Translations under genes and position numbers: made by a program
The notes under the pieces: generated by a model
What the model was told of the DNA's origin: nothing
Databases searched by the model: none
The model's input: only the letters and a program-made list of their open reading frames with translations
Assembly: GCA_020627505.1 (NCBI GenBank)
Contig: JAHDGS010000012.1
Location: forward strand, 1 to 38,609
Direction: 5' to 3'
DNA from: Myxococcota bacterium
GTDB taxonomy: Bacteria > Myxococcota > UBA727 > JAHDBA01
DNA: 38,609 nt
Shown: positions 1 through 7,645 of the stretch, in pieces
Numbering within the stretch: the first letter of the stretch is position 1
Layout: every line of letters begins with the position of its first letter

Positions 1-205
1 TATCAAAAGAGTATGGCTTGGTCCCTGAGCTTGGACTGCTCTGAGCCAGTCGAAGGGCAGGGCGTGCCATTTATGCTTTTCTCGAGGAATATCCTGTTAC
101 CCTCAAAATCCACCGCACATGTCACTGATTTTTCACCACCAGTCTCGCTTAGGCTTCTGCATATTTTGTCCCTAGGGTGGGCTCATGGTGACTCTTAGCG
201 GGATG

Positions 206-233
206 AAAAAAGGAGGCAATTGCCTCCTGATTC
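206..233 (-). terminator. Rho-independent terminator of the Lys/Glu/Asp-rich gene
   Basis: GGAGGCAATTGCCTCC perfect palindrome followed, on the minus strand, by TTTTTT; lies just 3' of the 251..772 stop codon. Confidence 0.8.
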
Positions 234-250
234 ATCTAAATAGGTTTAGA

Positions 251-772
251 TTATTTCCAGAACTGCCACCATCGCTTTTCTTTCGCTTTGCCTTTTTTGG
301 GTGCGTCTTCAGTATCAGGCTTTGACTTCTCAGCTTTCGATCCGTCTTCGATTTTTTCTTCTTGTTCGTCGTGATCAGAGTCTGATTTCTCGCTGTCATC
401 ATCTTCTTTATCGCCGTTATCTGAGTCTGATTTTTCACTATCATCGTCTTCTTTATCGTCGTTATCCGAGTCTGATTTTTCACTATCATTGTCTTCTTTA
501 TCTACATTTTTTTCGTCACGCTCAGCTTTACGTTCTTCTTTTTCGGCATCACGTTCAGCTTTGCGTTCTTCTTTCTCTTGTTTTCGCTGCTCTTTTTCTT
601 CTTGTTTTTGACGCTTACGTTCTTCTTTCTCGGCCTTTTTTTCCTCTTTTTTGGCTTTGCCTTTGCCCTTGCCTTGAACTTCTTCGATTGCTGTCGAAGT
701 ATCAAATGCAAGTGCAGGGATACACATCATCAAAGATGCAGATAAACTTAAAATGTAAAATATTGTTTTCAT
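251..772 (-). CDS. Exported highly charged Lys/Glu/Asp/Ser-rich low-complexity protein with C-terminal KEKRWWQFWK
   Basis: ORF with signal peptide (MKTIFYILSLSASLMMCIPALAFD), tandem KEERKAERD and DKEDDDSEKSDSDN repeats, aromatic/basic C-terminus. Confidence 0.75.
   Translation of the reverse strand: MKTIFYILSLSASLMMCIPALAFDTSTAIEEVQGKGKGKAKKEEKKAEKEERKRQKQEEKEQRKQEKEERKAERDAEKEERKAERDEKNVDKEDNDSEKSDSDNDDKEDDDSEKSDSDNGDKEDDDSEKSDSDHDEQEEKIEDGSKAEKSKPDTEDAPKKGKAKEKRWWQFWK
365..500 (-). repeat. In-frame tandem repeat, about 3 x 45 bp (DKEDDDSEKSDSDNG units)
   Basis: Three consecutive near-identical 15-aa units DKEDNDSEKSDSDND / DKEDDDSEKSDSDNG / DKEDDDSEKSDSDHD. Confidence 0.8.
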
Positions 773-846
773 CGTTTCTCCTATAGCGACAAGTTATACC
801 ATAAAGGCACAAAACGCTATTTTAGCAGCTTGATATGAGACCACCT

Positions 847-2258
847 CTAACACTACTTGATCAGCCGGAGTCGTGTAGACACTGTGTCCAGTTCTTGTTT
901 TTGAATGCTCTTTTGCATGTATGGCATCTTCCGAGCCACCTGATGAGCACCTGGATGGTTGATCTGTGGAAGTCATTCCATGTCCACTTTTGCTGTTTGT
1001 CTTTCGGGGGAAAAATCCTCCATGTGGAGGGCTATAAAAGCATGCATAAGACTCACCATTGCCAAATGTCTATGTAATCCGCCCCATGATCGACCTTCAT
1101 ATTTATCAAATCCTAAGTTCTGCTTCATGTCCTGGTAGTCTCTTTCAATGTGCCACTTTGTTTTAATGAGTCTGACCAACATGGTGATGGATGCAGATTT
1201 TGGAAGTGAGGCCAGATAATATTTATATCCCTTTTTAAGTTTCTCAATCACGAGCCATTCTTCATCTCCTGGTGGCTCCCCCTTTGTTCTTCGCTCAGCA
1301 CTTTGAATCCTACAGGCTGCAAAGTGTCCTTTGAGGAATCCTTGACTCCCTTTGCGCCATTTGATTTCTTGAAATTCATTTTTTTCATCAAACTCTTCAG
1401 CTAGAACTTCAACACGAACAGGTTTTGAGTCATCTTGTGCATGATAATTGTGGAAGGGTCTTCCTTGCTTGTTTGTTGATGGCGGAATCTCAAGGATTGT
1501 TCCTGATCGCCAAACACAGCGTCCGCCTGATATACCAACAGCATAATGAAGCTTTCGCTCTCGGAGTCTTTCTCTGAATGCGCGACTATCTCCATAGCCA
1601 GCATCAGCAAGAACTGGACAATGTGGACCACCGTTTAAAAGTGCTGCTTCAATCATATCTAATGCTATCTGCCACTTCTTTTGAAACTGTATCTCTTTAG
1701 GGACGCCAGAGGATGTTCTACGCTGAGCATCGCCACACCATTCCTCAGACAAATAGAGTTGGCTATTTAAGCAAGCACCAAATGAATTTGAGATACCGTG
1801 TAATGAAACAATGACTTGGCAGTTTCCAACTTTACCCATTGTCCCAGAATACTGGCGAGCCACACCGACGGACTTATCTCCCTTCTTCTGAATACCTGTG
1901 TCATCGATGGCATAGGCCTGCATTTGTCCTGATGAGAACACGGTTTCCTGTAGACGCTGATAGACATCATCCGCATGAAATCTGCCTTGGCCGATGGCGC
2001 GCTGTATTCTTTGTCGAGTTCCTTGTACAGAGTCAGGCCTCAGTTTCTCCGCAAGACCAAGAGCTGTTTTGGCTTTGATGTCCAGGGTGAGTCCCTGGCA
2101 ATACCATAGCAATGCTTCAACACGCTGCTCATTCTCAAGTGATTCAAGGTGGTGGGTGAGAAAAGAATCAAGACCATCACGGACATCTGAGTAAGTATGC
2201 ATAACCAACAAAGATCATGATCGACCATCGATTGCAAGGCTTAATCAAGTAGTGTTAG
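847..2258 (-). mobile_element. IS701-like insertion sequence (about 1.4 kb)
   Basis: Transposase ORF bracketed by terminal inverted repeats CTAACACTACTTGATCA (847-863) and reverse complement of TAATCAAGTAGTGTTAG (2242-2258), 16/17 identical; no clear target-site duplication seen. Confidence 0.85.
973..2211 (-). CDS. IS701-family DDE transposase
   Basis: AIDDTGIQKKGDKSVGVARQYSGTMGKVGNCQVIVSLH, VLADAGYGD, WHIERDYQDMKQNLGFDKYEGRSWGGLHRHLAM motifs typical of the family; full length. Confidence 0.92.
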   Translation of the reverse strand: MLVMHTYSDVRDGLDSFLTHHLESLENEQRVEALLWYCQGLTLDIKAKTALGLAEKLRPDSVQGTRQRIQRAIGQGRFHADDVYQRLQETVFSSGQMQAYAIDDTGIQKKGDKSVGVARQYSGTMGKVGNCQVIVSLHGISNSFGACLNSQLYLSEEWCGDAQRRTSSGVPKEIQFQKKWQIALDMIEAALLNGGPHCPVLADAGYGDSRAFRERLRERKLHYAVGISGGRCVWRSGTILEIPPSTNKQGRPFHNYHAQDDSKPVRVEVLAEEFDEKNEFQEIKWRKGSQGFLKGHFAACRIQSAERRTKGEPPGDEEWLVIEKLKKGYKYYLASLPKSASITMLVRLIKTKWHIERDYQDMKQNLGFDKYEGRSWGGLHRHLAMVSLMHAFIALHMEDFSPERQTAKVDME

Positions 2259-2321
2259 TATAAATCGAATACAAGTAGATATTCAGCTTTGTTTATGAAT
2301 ATTTTAGTATAAGCTCTTGAG

Positions 2322-2825
2322 ATGGATATATTAAAAACAGCGATTGAATGGGCAAAAGATGAAGTCTTCTCTGCGCAATTTTTTGCGCTATTTGGTGTGA
2401 TGTTTATCATCGCAAGTTTTGGTTTTAGACAGCTCGCCGTGACTCAAACAGCGAGAGCCTTTATCATACCAATGTTGGTTGCCGGCGTGTTACTCATGGT
2501 CATTGGCATCGGATTGGTGATGGTTAATCGGACGAGAGCAGGGAGCTTCGAAGAAGCTTACAAGGCCGATCGCGCAGCCTTTATTCAGACAGAGATAGAA
2601 CGGTGTGAAAAAACAGTTTCAGAATTTCAGACTGTCGTGTTCACAGGGATCCCGCTGATAGTCATCGCAATGGCACTTTTAATCATGTTCGTCGACAAAC
2701 CAATCTGGAGAGCGAGCTGTATCACGACGATTGCCATGATGGCGGTGATATTCTTGGTCGACAGTAATTCCAAGACACGAATCGAAAATTACCACCAGGC
2801 GTTATTATCTGTTGCGACGCCGTAG
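2322..2825 (+). CDS. Small multi-pass membrane protein, unknown function
   Basis: ORF with 3-4 hydrophobic segments. Confidence 0.6.
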   Translation: MDILKTAIEWAKDEVFSAQFFALFGVMFIIASFGFRQLAVTQTARAFIIPMLVAGVLLMVIGIGLVMVNRTRAGSFEEAYKADRAAFIQTEIERCEKTVSEFQTVVFTGIPLIVIAMALLIMFVDKPIWRASCITTIAMMAVIFLVDSNSKTRIENYHQALLSVATP

Positions 2826-2840
2826 CGAGAGTGAGTCGTT

Positions 2841-3545
2841 ATGTATTTTCGACAATTGTTTGACCATCAAAGTTTTACCTACACATATTTGTGTGCTGAT
2901 GTCGGCTCAAAAGAAGCCATCATCATCGATCCTGTTTTAGAAAAAGTCGAGCGTGATTTAGCGCTCATCTCTGAACTTGGTTTTCAGCTTAAGTATATCT
3001 TCGACACGCATGTGCATGCCGATCATGTGACGGGTGCCGGACATCTTCGCAGCCAAACAAAAGCAAAAAGTGTCGTTAGTCAAATAGCACAAGTTGAGTG
3101 TGTCGATATCGCTGCTCAGGAGGGTGACGTTTTCCACTTTGGTCCATATGGACTCAAGGTTATATCAACACCTGGGCATACAGACGGCTGTCTATCATAT
3201 GTTGTTTCTGGAGATGATATAAATACTTATGCGTTTACCGGTGATACGTTGTTGATTCGTGGTTGTGGACGTACAGACTTTCAAGGCGGCAATTCGGCAC
3301 AGCTTTTTACATCTATCCGCGACAAGTTATTCCAACTTCCTGATGATACAATCTTGTGCCCTGGTCATGATTACCGAGGACATACACGGTCATCGATTGG
3401 AGAAGAAAAACGGCTGAACCCTCGTGTCGGTATGCATCAATCTCTTGAAACATTCCAAGATATTATGGCCAATCTTAATCTGGCTGACCCAAAAATGATG
3501 GATGTCGCAGTGCCTGCTAATTTGGGGTGTGGGCTCAAGCATTGA
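2841..3545 (+). CDS. MBL-fold hydrolase, ETHE1-like persulfide dioxygenase
   Basis: DTHVHADHVTGAGHLR, TPGHTDGCLSYV, FTGDTLLIRGCGRTDFQGG, CPGHDY motifs. Confidence 0.88.
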   Translation: MYFRQLFDHQSFTYTYLCADVGSKEAIIIDPVLEKVERDLALISELGFQLKYIFDTHVHADHVTGAGHLRSQTKAKSVVSQIAQVECVDIAAQEGDVFHFGPYGLKVISTPGHTDGCLSYVVSGDDINTYAFTGDTLLIRGCGRTDFQGGNSAQLFTSIRDKLFQLPDDTILCPGHDYRGHTRSSIGEEKRLNPRVGMHQSLETFQDIMANLNLADPKMMDVAVPANLGCGLKH

Positions 3546-3659
3546 ACCTAACCATAAGTATTTGATTTATTTATATAAGTATAAAAGTAAAATCCGATTG
3601 TCACGGTTGTTCATGTACCGCCTAATGATAGTAGAAGCCAAATTAACAGGAGGATGGCT

Positions 3660-3824
3660 ATGAAAACACTAATGATGACACTGATGATGACCTGCTGTGG
3701 AGCAAGTGCTGTATTAGCATGCCCCGGAAATGGAGAAGGCCATGACAAATGCTCATGTGGCGATACATGTGAATGTGGCGACACATGCGATTGCGAAAAA
3801 AATTGTCAATGTGGTGATAAATAA
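3660..3824 (+). CDS. Exported Cys-rich (metallothionein-like) 54-aa peptide with (CxCxxx)4
   Basis: Not in supplied ORF track. AGGAGG SD at 3648-3653, ATG at 3660, TAA at 3822-3824: MKTLMMTLMMTCCGASAVLACPGNGEGHDKCSCGDTCECGDTCDCEKNCQCGDK; stops 3 nt before the sigma-factor ORF. Confidence 0.85.
   Translation: MKTLMMTLMMTCCGASAVLACPGNGEGHDKCSCGDTCECGDTCDCEKNCQCGDK
3750..3821 (+). repeat. Four tandem 18-bp units encoding CSCGDT-CECGDT-CDCEKN-CQCGDK
   Basis: Direct translation shows perfect six-residue periodicity of CxC pairs. Confidence 0.9.
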
Positions 3825-3827
3825 CAC

Positions 3828-4388
3828 ATGGCAGAACGAGGCTCCTCAGATGATCGATTGCCAGAGATATTCCGGCAGTTGAAATCTGGGGAGCGCGCAC
3901 AACTGACCGCTTGCGTGAATATTATGAGACCTCTCTTATATCAATATGCTTTATCAAGGACCGGCGATATGTCGTCGAGCGAAGACCTCGTTCAAGAAAC
4001 ACTCGTCAAGATTTTCGCACAAGTACATAACTATGACGAGCGACATCATCCACTTGCTTGGGCATATTCAATACTGTTTTGGGAGTGTAAAACATTCTTT
4101 AAGAAGCGAAGTCGTTTGAAAGAGGTTCGTGAGCCTGAAGAATATATCGACGTTGCTCAATTAAAATATGAGCCCGAACAGGAGATTCCTTTAATGATGA
4201 GAGATATTGAAGCTTCATTTCAGAAACTGTCCTCATCTGAGAAGGAGACGATTATGGAATCGATGTCCTCTTTGACGAAGCAACCGATGAATTCAGCAGA
4301 ACGTCAACGCTCCAGCCGTGCATTTAGAAAATTTAAAAAGCTACTCAAGCTTTCAAACTTTGGAGGGCTTTCATGTACAATAATATAG
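3828..4388 (+). CDS. ECF-type RNA polymerase sigma factor
   Basis: Sigma2-like PLLYQYALSRTGDMSSSEDLVQETLVKIFAQVHNYDERHHPLAWAYSILFWECKTFFKKR; C-terminal sigma4-like region. Confidence 0.85.
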   Translation: MAERGSSDDRLPEIFRQLKSGERAQLTACVNIMRPLLYQYALSRTGDMSSSEDLVQETLVKIFAQVHNYDERHHPLAWAYSILFWECKTFFKKRSRLKEVREPEEYIDVAQLKYEPEQEIPLMMRDIEASFQKLSSSEKETIMESMSSLTKQPMNSAERQRSSRAFRKFKKLLKLSNFGGLSCTII

Positions 4389-4975
4389 GCGAACACCACT
4401 TGTCAGATGTAAACGAAGATCGTTTACGAGCGATTCATGCGAGTTATGATAAAGGCCGAACAATATATGCCCTTGAATCTATGTGGTATACGCCTTTTAT
4501 ATTGATGATCGGTTTTTGGTTTAGTCGTTCACATGAAAGCCACACATTGATGTTAACACTTGTGATGACATTTATTTTTTCAAGCGCATTTTTTGCGTTG
4601 GCGAAACAGCGGAATTGGCTTGCCGAAGGGATATCTTTGGGTGTGTGGTTTATCTTTGTGCCAATTCTAATTCGATTTATAAATCCACATGACGGTGCAA
4701 CATGCACAGGGCATATTTGTATGCAAGCCTGTTTTACAATTTCACTTGTTGTGAGTTTCATGGCTGGCATTGGTCTTGGTGGAATAAGTGAATATATGTC
4801 AGGTGGCGATAAGAAGGTGATGTTGTCTGCTTTTATTTCTGGTGCCGCCGTTGCATCAGTCGGATGCTTAGTTGTTGGATTTGGCGCATTTTCGGGGCTT
4901 GCTCTTGGCATGCTGGCTGGTGTTGCAACGTCTTCAACGATACGCCCTCTACTAAGAGTGTATCGTCAAAATTAA
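4373..4975 (+). CDS. Multi-TM protein, putative membrane anti-sigma factor (NrsF/DUF1109-like by context)
   Basis: Overlaps the sigma-factor ORF by 16 nt; about 6 hydrophobic segments; Cys cluster DGATCTGHICMQACFT. Confidence 0.6.
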   Translation: MYNNIGEHHLSDVNEDRLRAIHASYDKGRTIYALESMWYTPFILMIGFWFSRSHESHTLMLTLVMTFIFSSAFFALAKQRNWLAEGISLGVWFIFVPILIRFINPHDGATCTGHICMQACFTISLVVSFMAGIGLGGISEYMSGGDKKVMLSAFISGAAVASVGCLVVGFGAFSGLALGMLAGVATSSTIRPLLRVYRQN

Positions 4976-4988
4976 ACTTTGCTAAAAA

Positions 4989-5960
4989 ATGACTAATGGA
5001 GAAATGATGTTGAGAAAAAATGTATATATAATATTGTTGGGACTAACACTTTTTGCATGTTCCGAAGACGTGCAGAATGATGAATCTTCGGATGAGGTCA
5101 TGAACGCAGATGGTGAAGACGTTGACGAGACTGACGGCTCAGGTTCGCCAGAAGAAGACGAGCAAAACACAGATGAGAACCTAGATGAGAATGTAGATGA
5201 TGGTTCTGAGATGTTTCGTGATATTGAAATTTCGTTTGAGGCTTTATTTAATAACGATACCTTTGAATGTGGTGTCAATTATGAGAATGCTGGTCGTGAC
5301 GGGGCTTCGATTTCACCAACCATATTCCAGTTTTATATACATGATATCGAAGTCGAAAATTCATCTGGTGATTGGATAGCTGTTGATCTACCGGATGACG
5401 GTGTATGGCAGAAGGATGGAATCGTACTTCTCGACTTTGATAAGAATACAGGTTTGTGCTCAGGAATGACAGATGCCACAAACAAACGAATAGCAGGTAT
5501 CGTTCCACAGGGAGATTATACAGGTGTTCGTTTCAAGCTGGGCGTACCGGCAGAAAAGAATAATTTAGACTTTTCATTATCAGAAGCACCATTGAATAAC
5601 TCGCTCATGTTTTGGGGATGGATGCAAGGGTATCGTTATTTAAGGTTAGAGTTTGAAGCGACATCATCCACATATTCGCTTATTCACATGGGCGCAACGT
5701 CATGTACAGGAAATGCATTTGCAGGCGAAGTCATGGATTGCGAGTACCCGAATCGATTTCCGTTTGAACTCACAGGCGAAGACCCTTTTGCAACTTTGAT
5801 ACAAATCAATGTTGATGAGATGCTGCTACCGCATGATCTTGGTTCCGGAAATCTCGGTCTTGTGTGTGAAGCAGAGCGATATGAGCCAGACTGTCCAGAT
5901 GTATTTAAAGTACTTGGAGAGGGGCTGGGCGAGCAGACATTTATGGAGTGGAGTCTCTAA
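4989..5960 (+). CDS. mbnP: MbnP-family copper-binding lipoprotein (metallo-mystery pair four-Cys protein)
   Basis: Lipobox LTLFACS; FECGVNYEN, FYIHDIEV, GLCSGMTDATNKRIAGIVPQGDYTGVRFKLGVP, FWGWMQGYRYLRLEFE, GATSCTG; paired with a MauG-like di-haem protein. Confidence 0.88.
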   Translation: MTNGEMMLRKNVYIILLGLTLFACSEDVQNDESSDEVMNADGEDVDETDGSGSPEEDEQNTDENLDENVDDGSEMFRDIEISFEALFNNDTFECGVNYENAGRDGASISPTIFQFYIHDIEVENSSGDWIAVDLPDDGVWQKDGIVLLDFDKNTGLCSGMTDATNKRIAGIVPQGDYTGVRFKLGVPAEKNNLDFSLSEAPLNNSLMFWGWMQGYRYLRLEFEATSSTYSLIHMGATSCTGNAFAGEVMDCEYPNRFPFELTGEDPFATLIQINVDEMLLPHDLGSGNLGLVCEAERYEPDCPDVFKVLGEGLGEQTFMEWSL

Positions 5961-5961
5961 T

Positions 5962-7143
5962 TTGTGTCGCTTGACTTACATATTTATATCGGTCGTTTTG
6001 ATCGCAGGTTGCCGAGGCGATCGATATGGATTTGATGCAGGTGAGCGTTTTCAAGACCGCGATGGGCATGTTGAACATGCTCATGAGATTGATCCGACAC
6101 CAGATAACTTTCCTCCCATATTTATCTCTGATGATAATCCGTTGACACGCGAGAAAATAGAACTTGGACGACATCTATTTTATGACAAACGGTTGTCCGC
6201 AGATGAATCGATGAGCTGTGGATCTTGTCATATACAAGACAAAGCGTTTACAGATGGCTTGCCTACTTCACCTGCTCTACATGAAGGAGAATTCACCAGA
6301 CGAAACGCAATGAGCTTGGTGAACATCGCATATGCTCCTTCGTTAACTTGGGTTAATCCCACACTTGTACGTTTAAGCGATCAGGCAGGTGCGGTATTTT
6401 TTGGAGAAGAGCCTGCAGAGCTTGGCGGGACTGGAAATGAAGCATTGATTTTAAATCGATTAAAGTCCGTTCCTGAATATGTCGAATGGATGTCGAGTGC
6501 ATTCCCGGATGAAGAAGAACCCTTTCATTTTGGCAATGTGTTTCGTGCGATAGAGGCATTTGAAAAAACATTGATTTCAAATGATAGTCCTTATGATAGA
6601 TATATTGCTGGTGATCTTGAAGCGCTTTCTGATTCAGCTGAAAGAGGTTTACAGTTATTTAACTCCGAGCGACTTGACTGTACCCATTGCCATAATGGGT
6701 TTAATTTTGCTGGCCCTGTGCTGTCAGCCAATACGGTTAATCTTGAAATGGAATTCTTTAATACAGGGCTATATAATATTGATGGCATGGGAGGTGTGCC
6801 ATCGATTGATCGTGGTTTGATGGAGCATACCTCACGCCCAGAGGATGAAGGTAAGTTTAGAGCACCAACTTTACGTAATATAGAAATGACAGCTCCATAT
6901 ATGCATGATGGAACGATAGAGACGCTTGAGGATGTGATTAAACACTATGCTCGAGGTGGGCGCCTTATACCTGAAGGACCATATGCAGGAGACGGCAAGG
7001 ATAGTCCACTCAAGAGTCGTCTGATTAATGGGTTTGAGATAACAGATTCGGAAATCGAAGATGTCGTAAGTTTTCTGAAATCGCTCACAGATGAGACTTT
7101 TTTAACTAATCCTGACTATCGGGATCCTTTTGGAGAAATCTAA
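5962..7143 (+). CDS. mbnH: MbnH-family di-haem c-type cytochrome peroxidase-like lipoprotein
   Basis: Two CxxCH motifs (CGSCH, CTHCH), LGRHLFYDKRLSADESMSCGSCH; lipobox VVLIAGC; TTG start at 5962 preferred over the track start 5809 inside mbnP. Confidence 0.88.
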   Translation: MCRLTYIFISVVLIAGCRGDRYGFDAGERFQDRDGHVEHAHEIDPTPDNFPPIFISDDNPLTREKIELGRHLFYDKRLSADESMSCGSCHIQDKAFTDGLPTSPALHEGEFTRRNAMSLVNIAYAPSLTWVNPTLVRLSDQAGAVFFGEEPAELGGTGNEALILNRLKSVPEYVEWMSSAFPDEEEPFHFGNVFRAIEAFEKTLISNDSPYDRYIAGDLEALSDSAERGLQLFNSERLDCTHCHNGFNFAGPVLSANTVNLEMEFFNTGLYNIDGMGGVPSIDRGLMEHTSRPEDEGKFRAPTLRNIEMTAPYMHDGTIETLEDVIKHYARGGRLIPEGPYAGDGKDSPLKSRLINGFEITDSEIEDVVSFLKSLTDETFLTNPDYRDPFGEI

Positions 7144-7144
7144 G

Positions 7145-7480
7145 ATGAAGAATCTAAAATCGAATGTGTTATTTGGTCTAATCCTGATGAGTACTGGTTG
7201 CGGTGACGATCATGCAAATACAGATTCTCCTCGTATCGATGAGATACTCACGCTGACAGGGAACGCAACCAATGGCCAAGTCGTATACGAGGTCAGCTGT
7301 CAAGGTTGTCATGGTGTTGATACCAATGGTGGACAAGGTGGGCCTAGTCTTGATCACGGCCGTGAGCATAGTGCTAAGAGCAATGTTGCGACGATTCTTG
7401 AGGGGCAAGGTAATATGCCTGCATTTGACTCATTAACAAATCAAGAAATTGCTGATGTTGTCTCTTGGATTCGTTCTTAG
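7145..7480 (+). CDS. c-type cytochrome lipoprotein
   Basis: SCQGCHGVDTNGGQGGPSLDH...NMPAF..LTNQEIADVVSWIRS; lipobox LMSTGC; starts 1 nt after mbnH stop. Confidence 0.85.
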   Translation: MKNLKSNVLFGLILMSTGCGDDHANTDSPRIDEILTLTGNATNGQVVYEVSCQGCHGVDTNGGQGGPSLDHGREHSAKSNVATILEGQGNMPAFDSLTNQEIADVVSWIRS

Positions 7481-7481
7481 T

Positions 7482-7581
7482 AAAAAAGGAGGCAAATGCC
7501 TCCTGATTCATCTAAACAGATTTAGATTATTTCCAAAACTGCCACCATCGTTTTTCTTTCGCTTTTCCTGTTTTTGGTGTG
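7482..7581 (-). pseudogene. Second-copy 3' remnant of the Lys-rich gene plus its terminator
   Basis: About 91% identical by eye to 206..305, ungapped; minus-strand translation ...DHTPKTGKAKEKRWWQFWK* matches EDAPKKGKAKEKRWWQFWK*; no start codon or signal peptide. Confidence 0.85.
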
Positions 7582-7645
7582 TGGTCAAAAGCGCTGAGTG
7601 AAAAACACGTATTGCGTCATGTCAGCGACATGACATAAAAACAAT

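Noticed and set aside
13-198. 61-aa ORF at the window start
   Set aside because: No domain, no SD, overlaps a likely dispersed repeat
301-786. 161-aa plus-strand ORF (and 502..711, 232..489 minus frames)
   Set aside because: Shadow frames of the Lys/Glu-rich gene; compositional artefacts (Leu/Phe/Arg-rich mirror of the charged repeats)
3660-3824. Methanobactin precursor (mbnA) near mbnP/mbnH
   Set aside because: Peptide is a multi-CxC metallothionein-like sequence and no mbnB/mbnC or DUF692-type enzymes are nearby
4444-4911. 155-aa antisense ORF opposite the putative anti-sigma gene
   Set aside because: Mirror of a membrane-protein gene; the sense ORF is coupled to the sigma factor and is much more plausible
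5809-5961. Track start of the MbnH ORF inside mbnP
   Set aside because: N-terminal extension is out-of-frame mbnP sequence; TTG 5962 gives a proper lipoprotein signal
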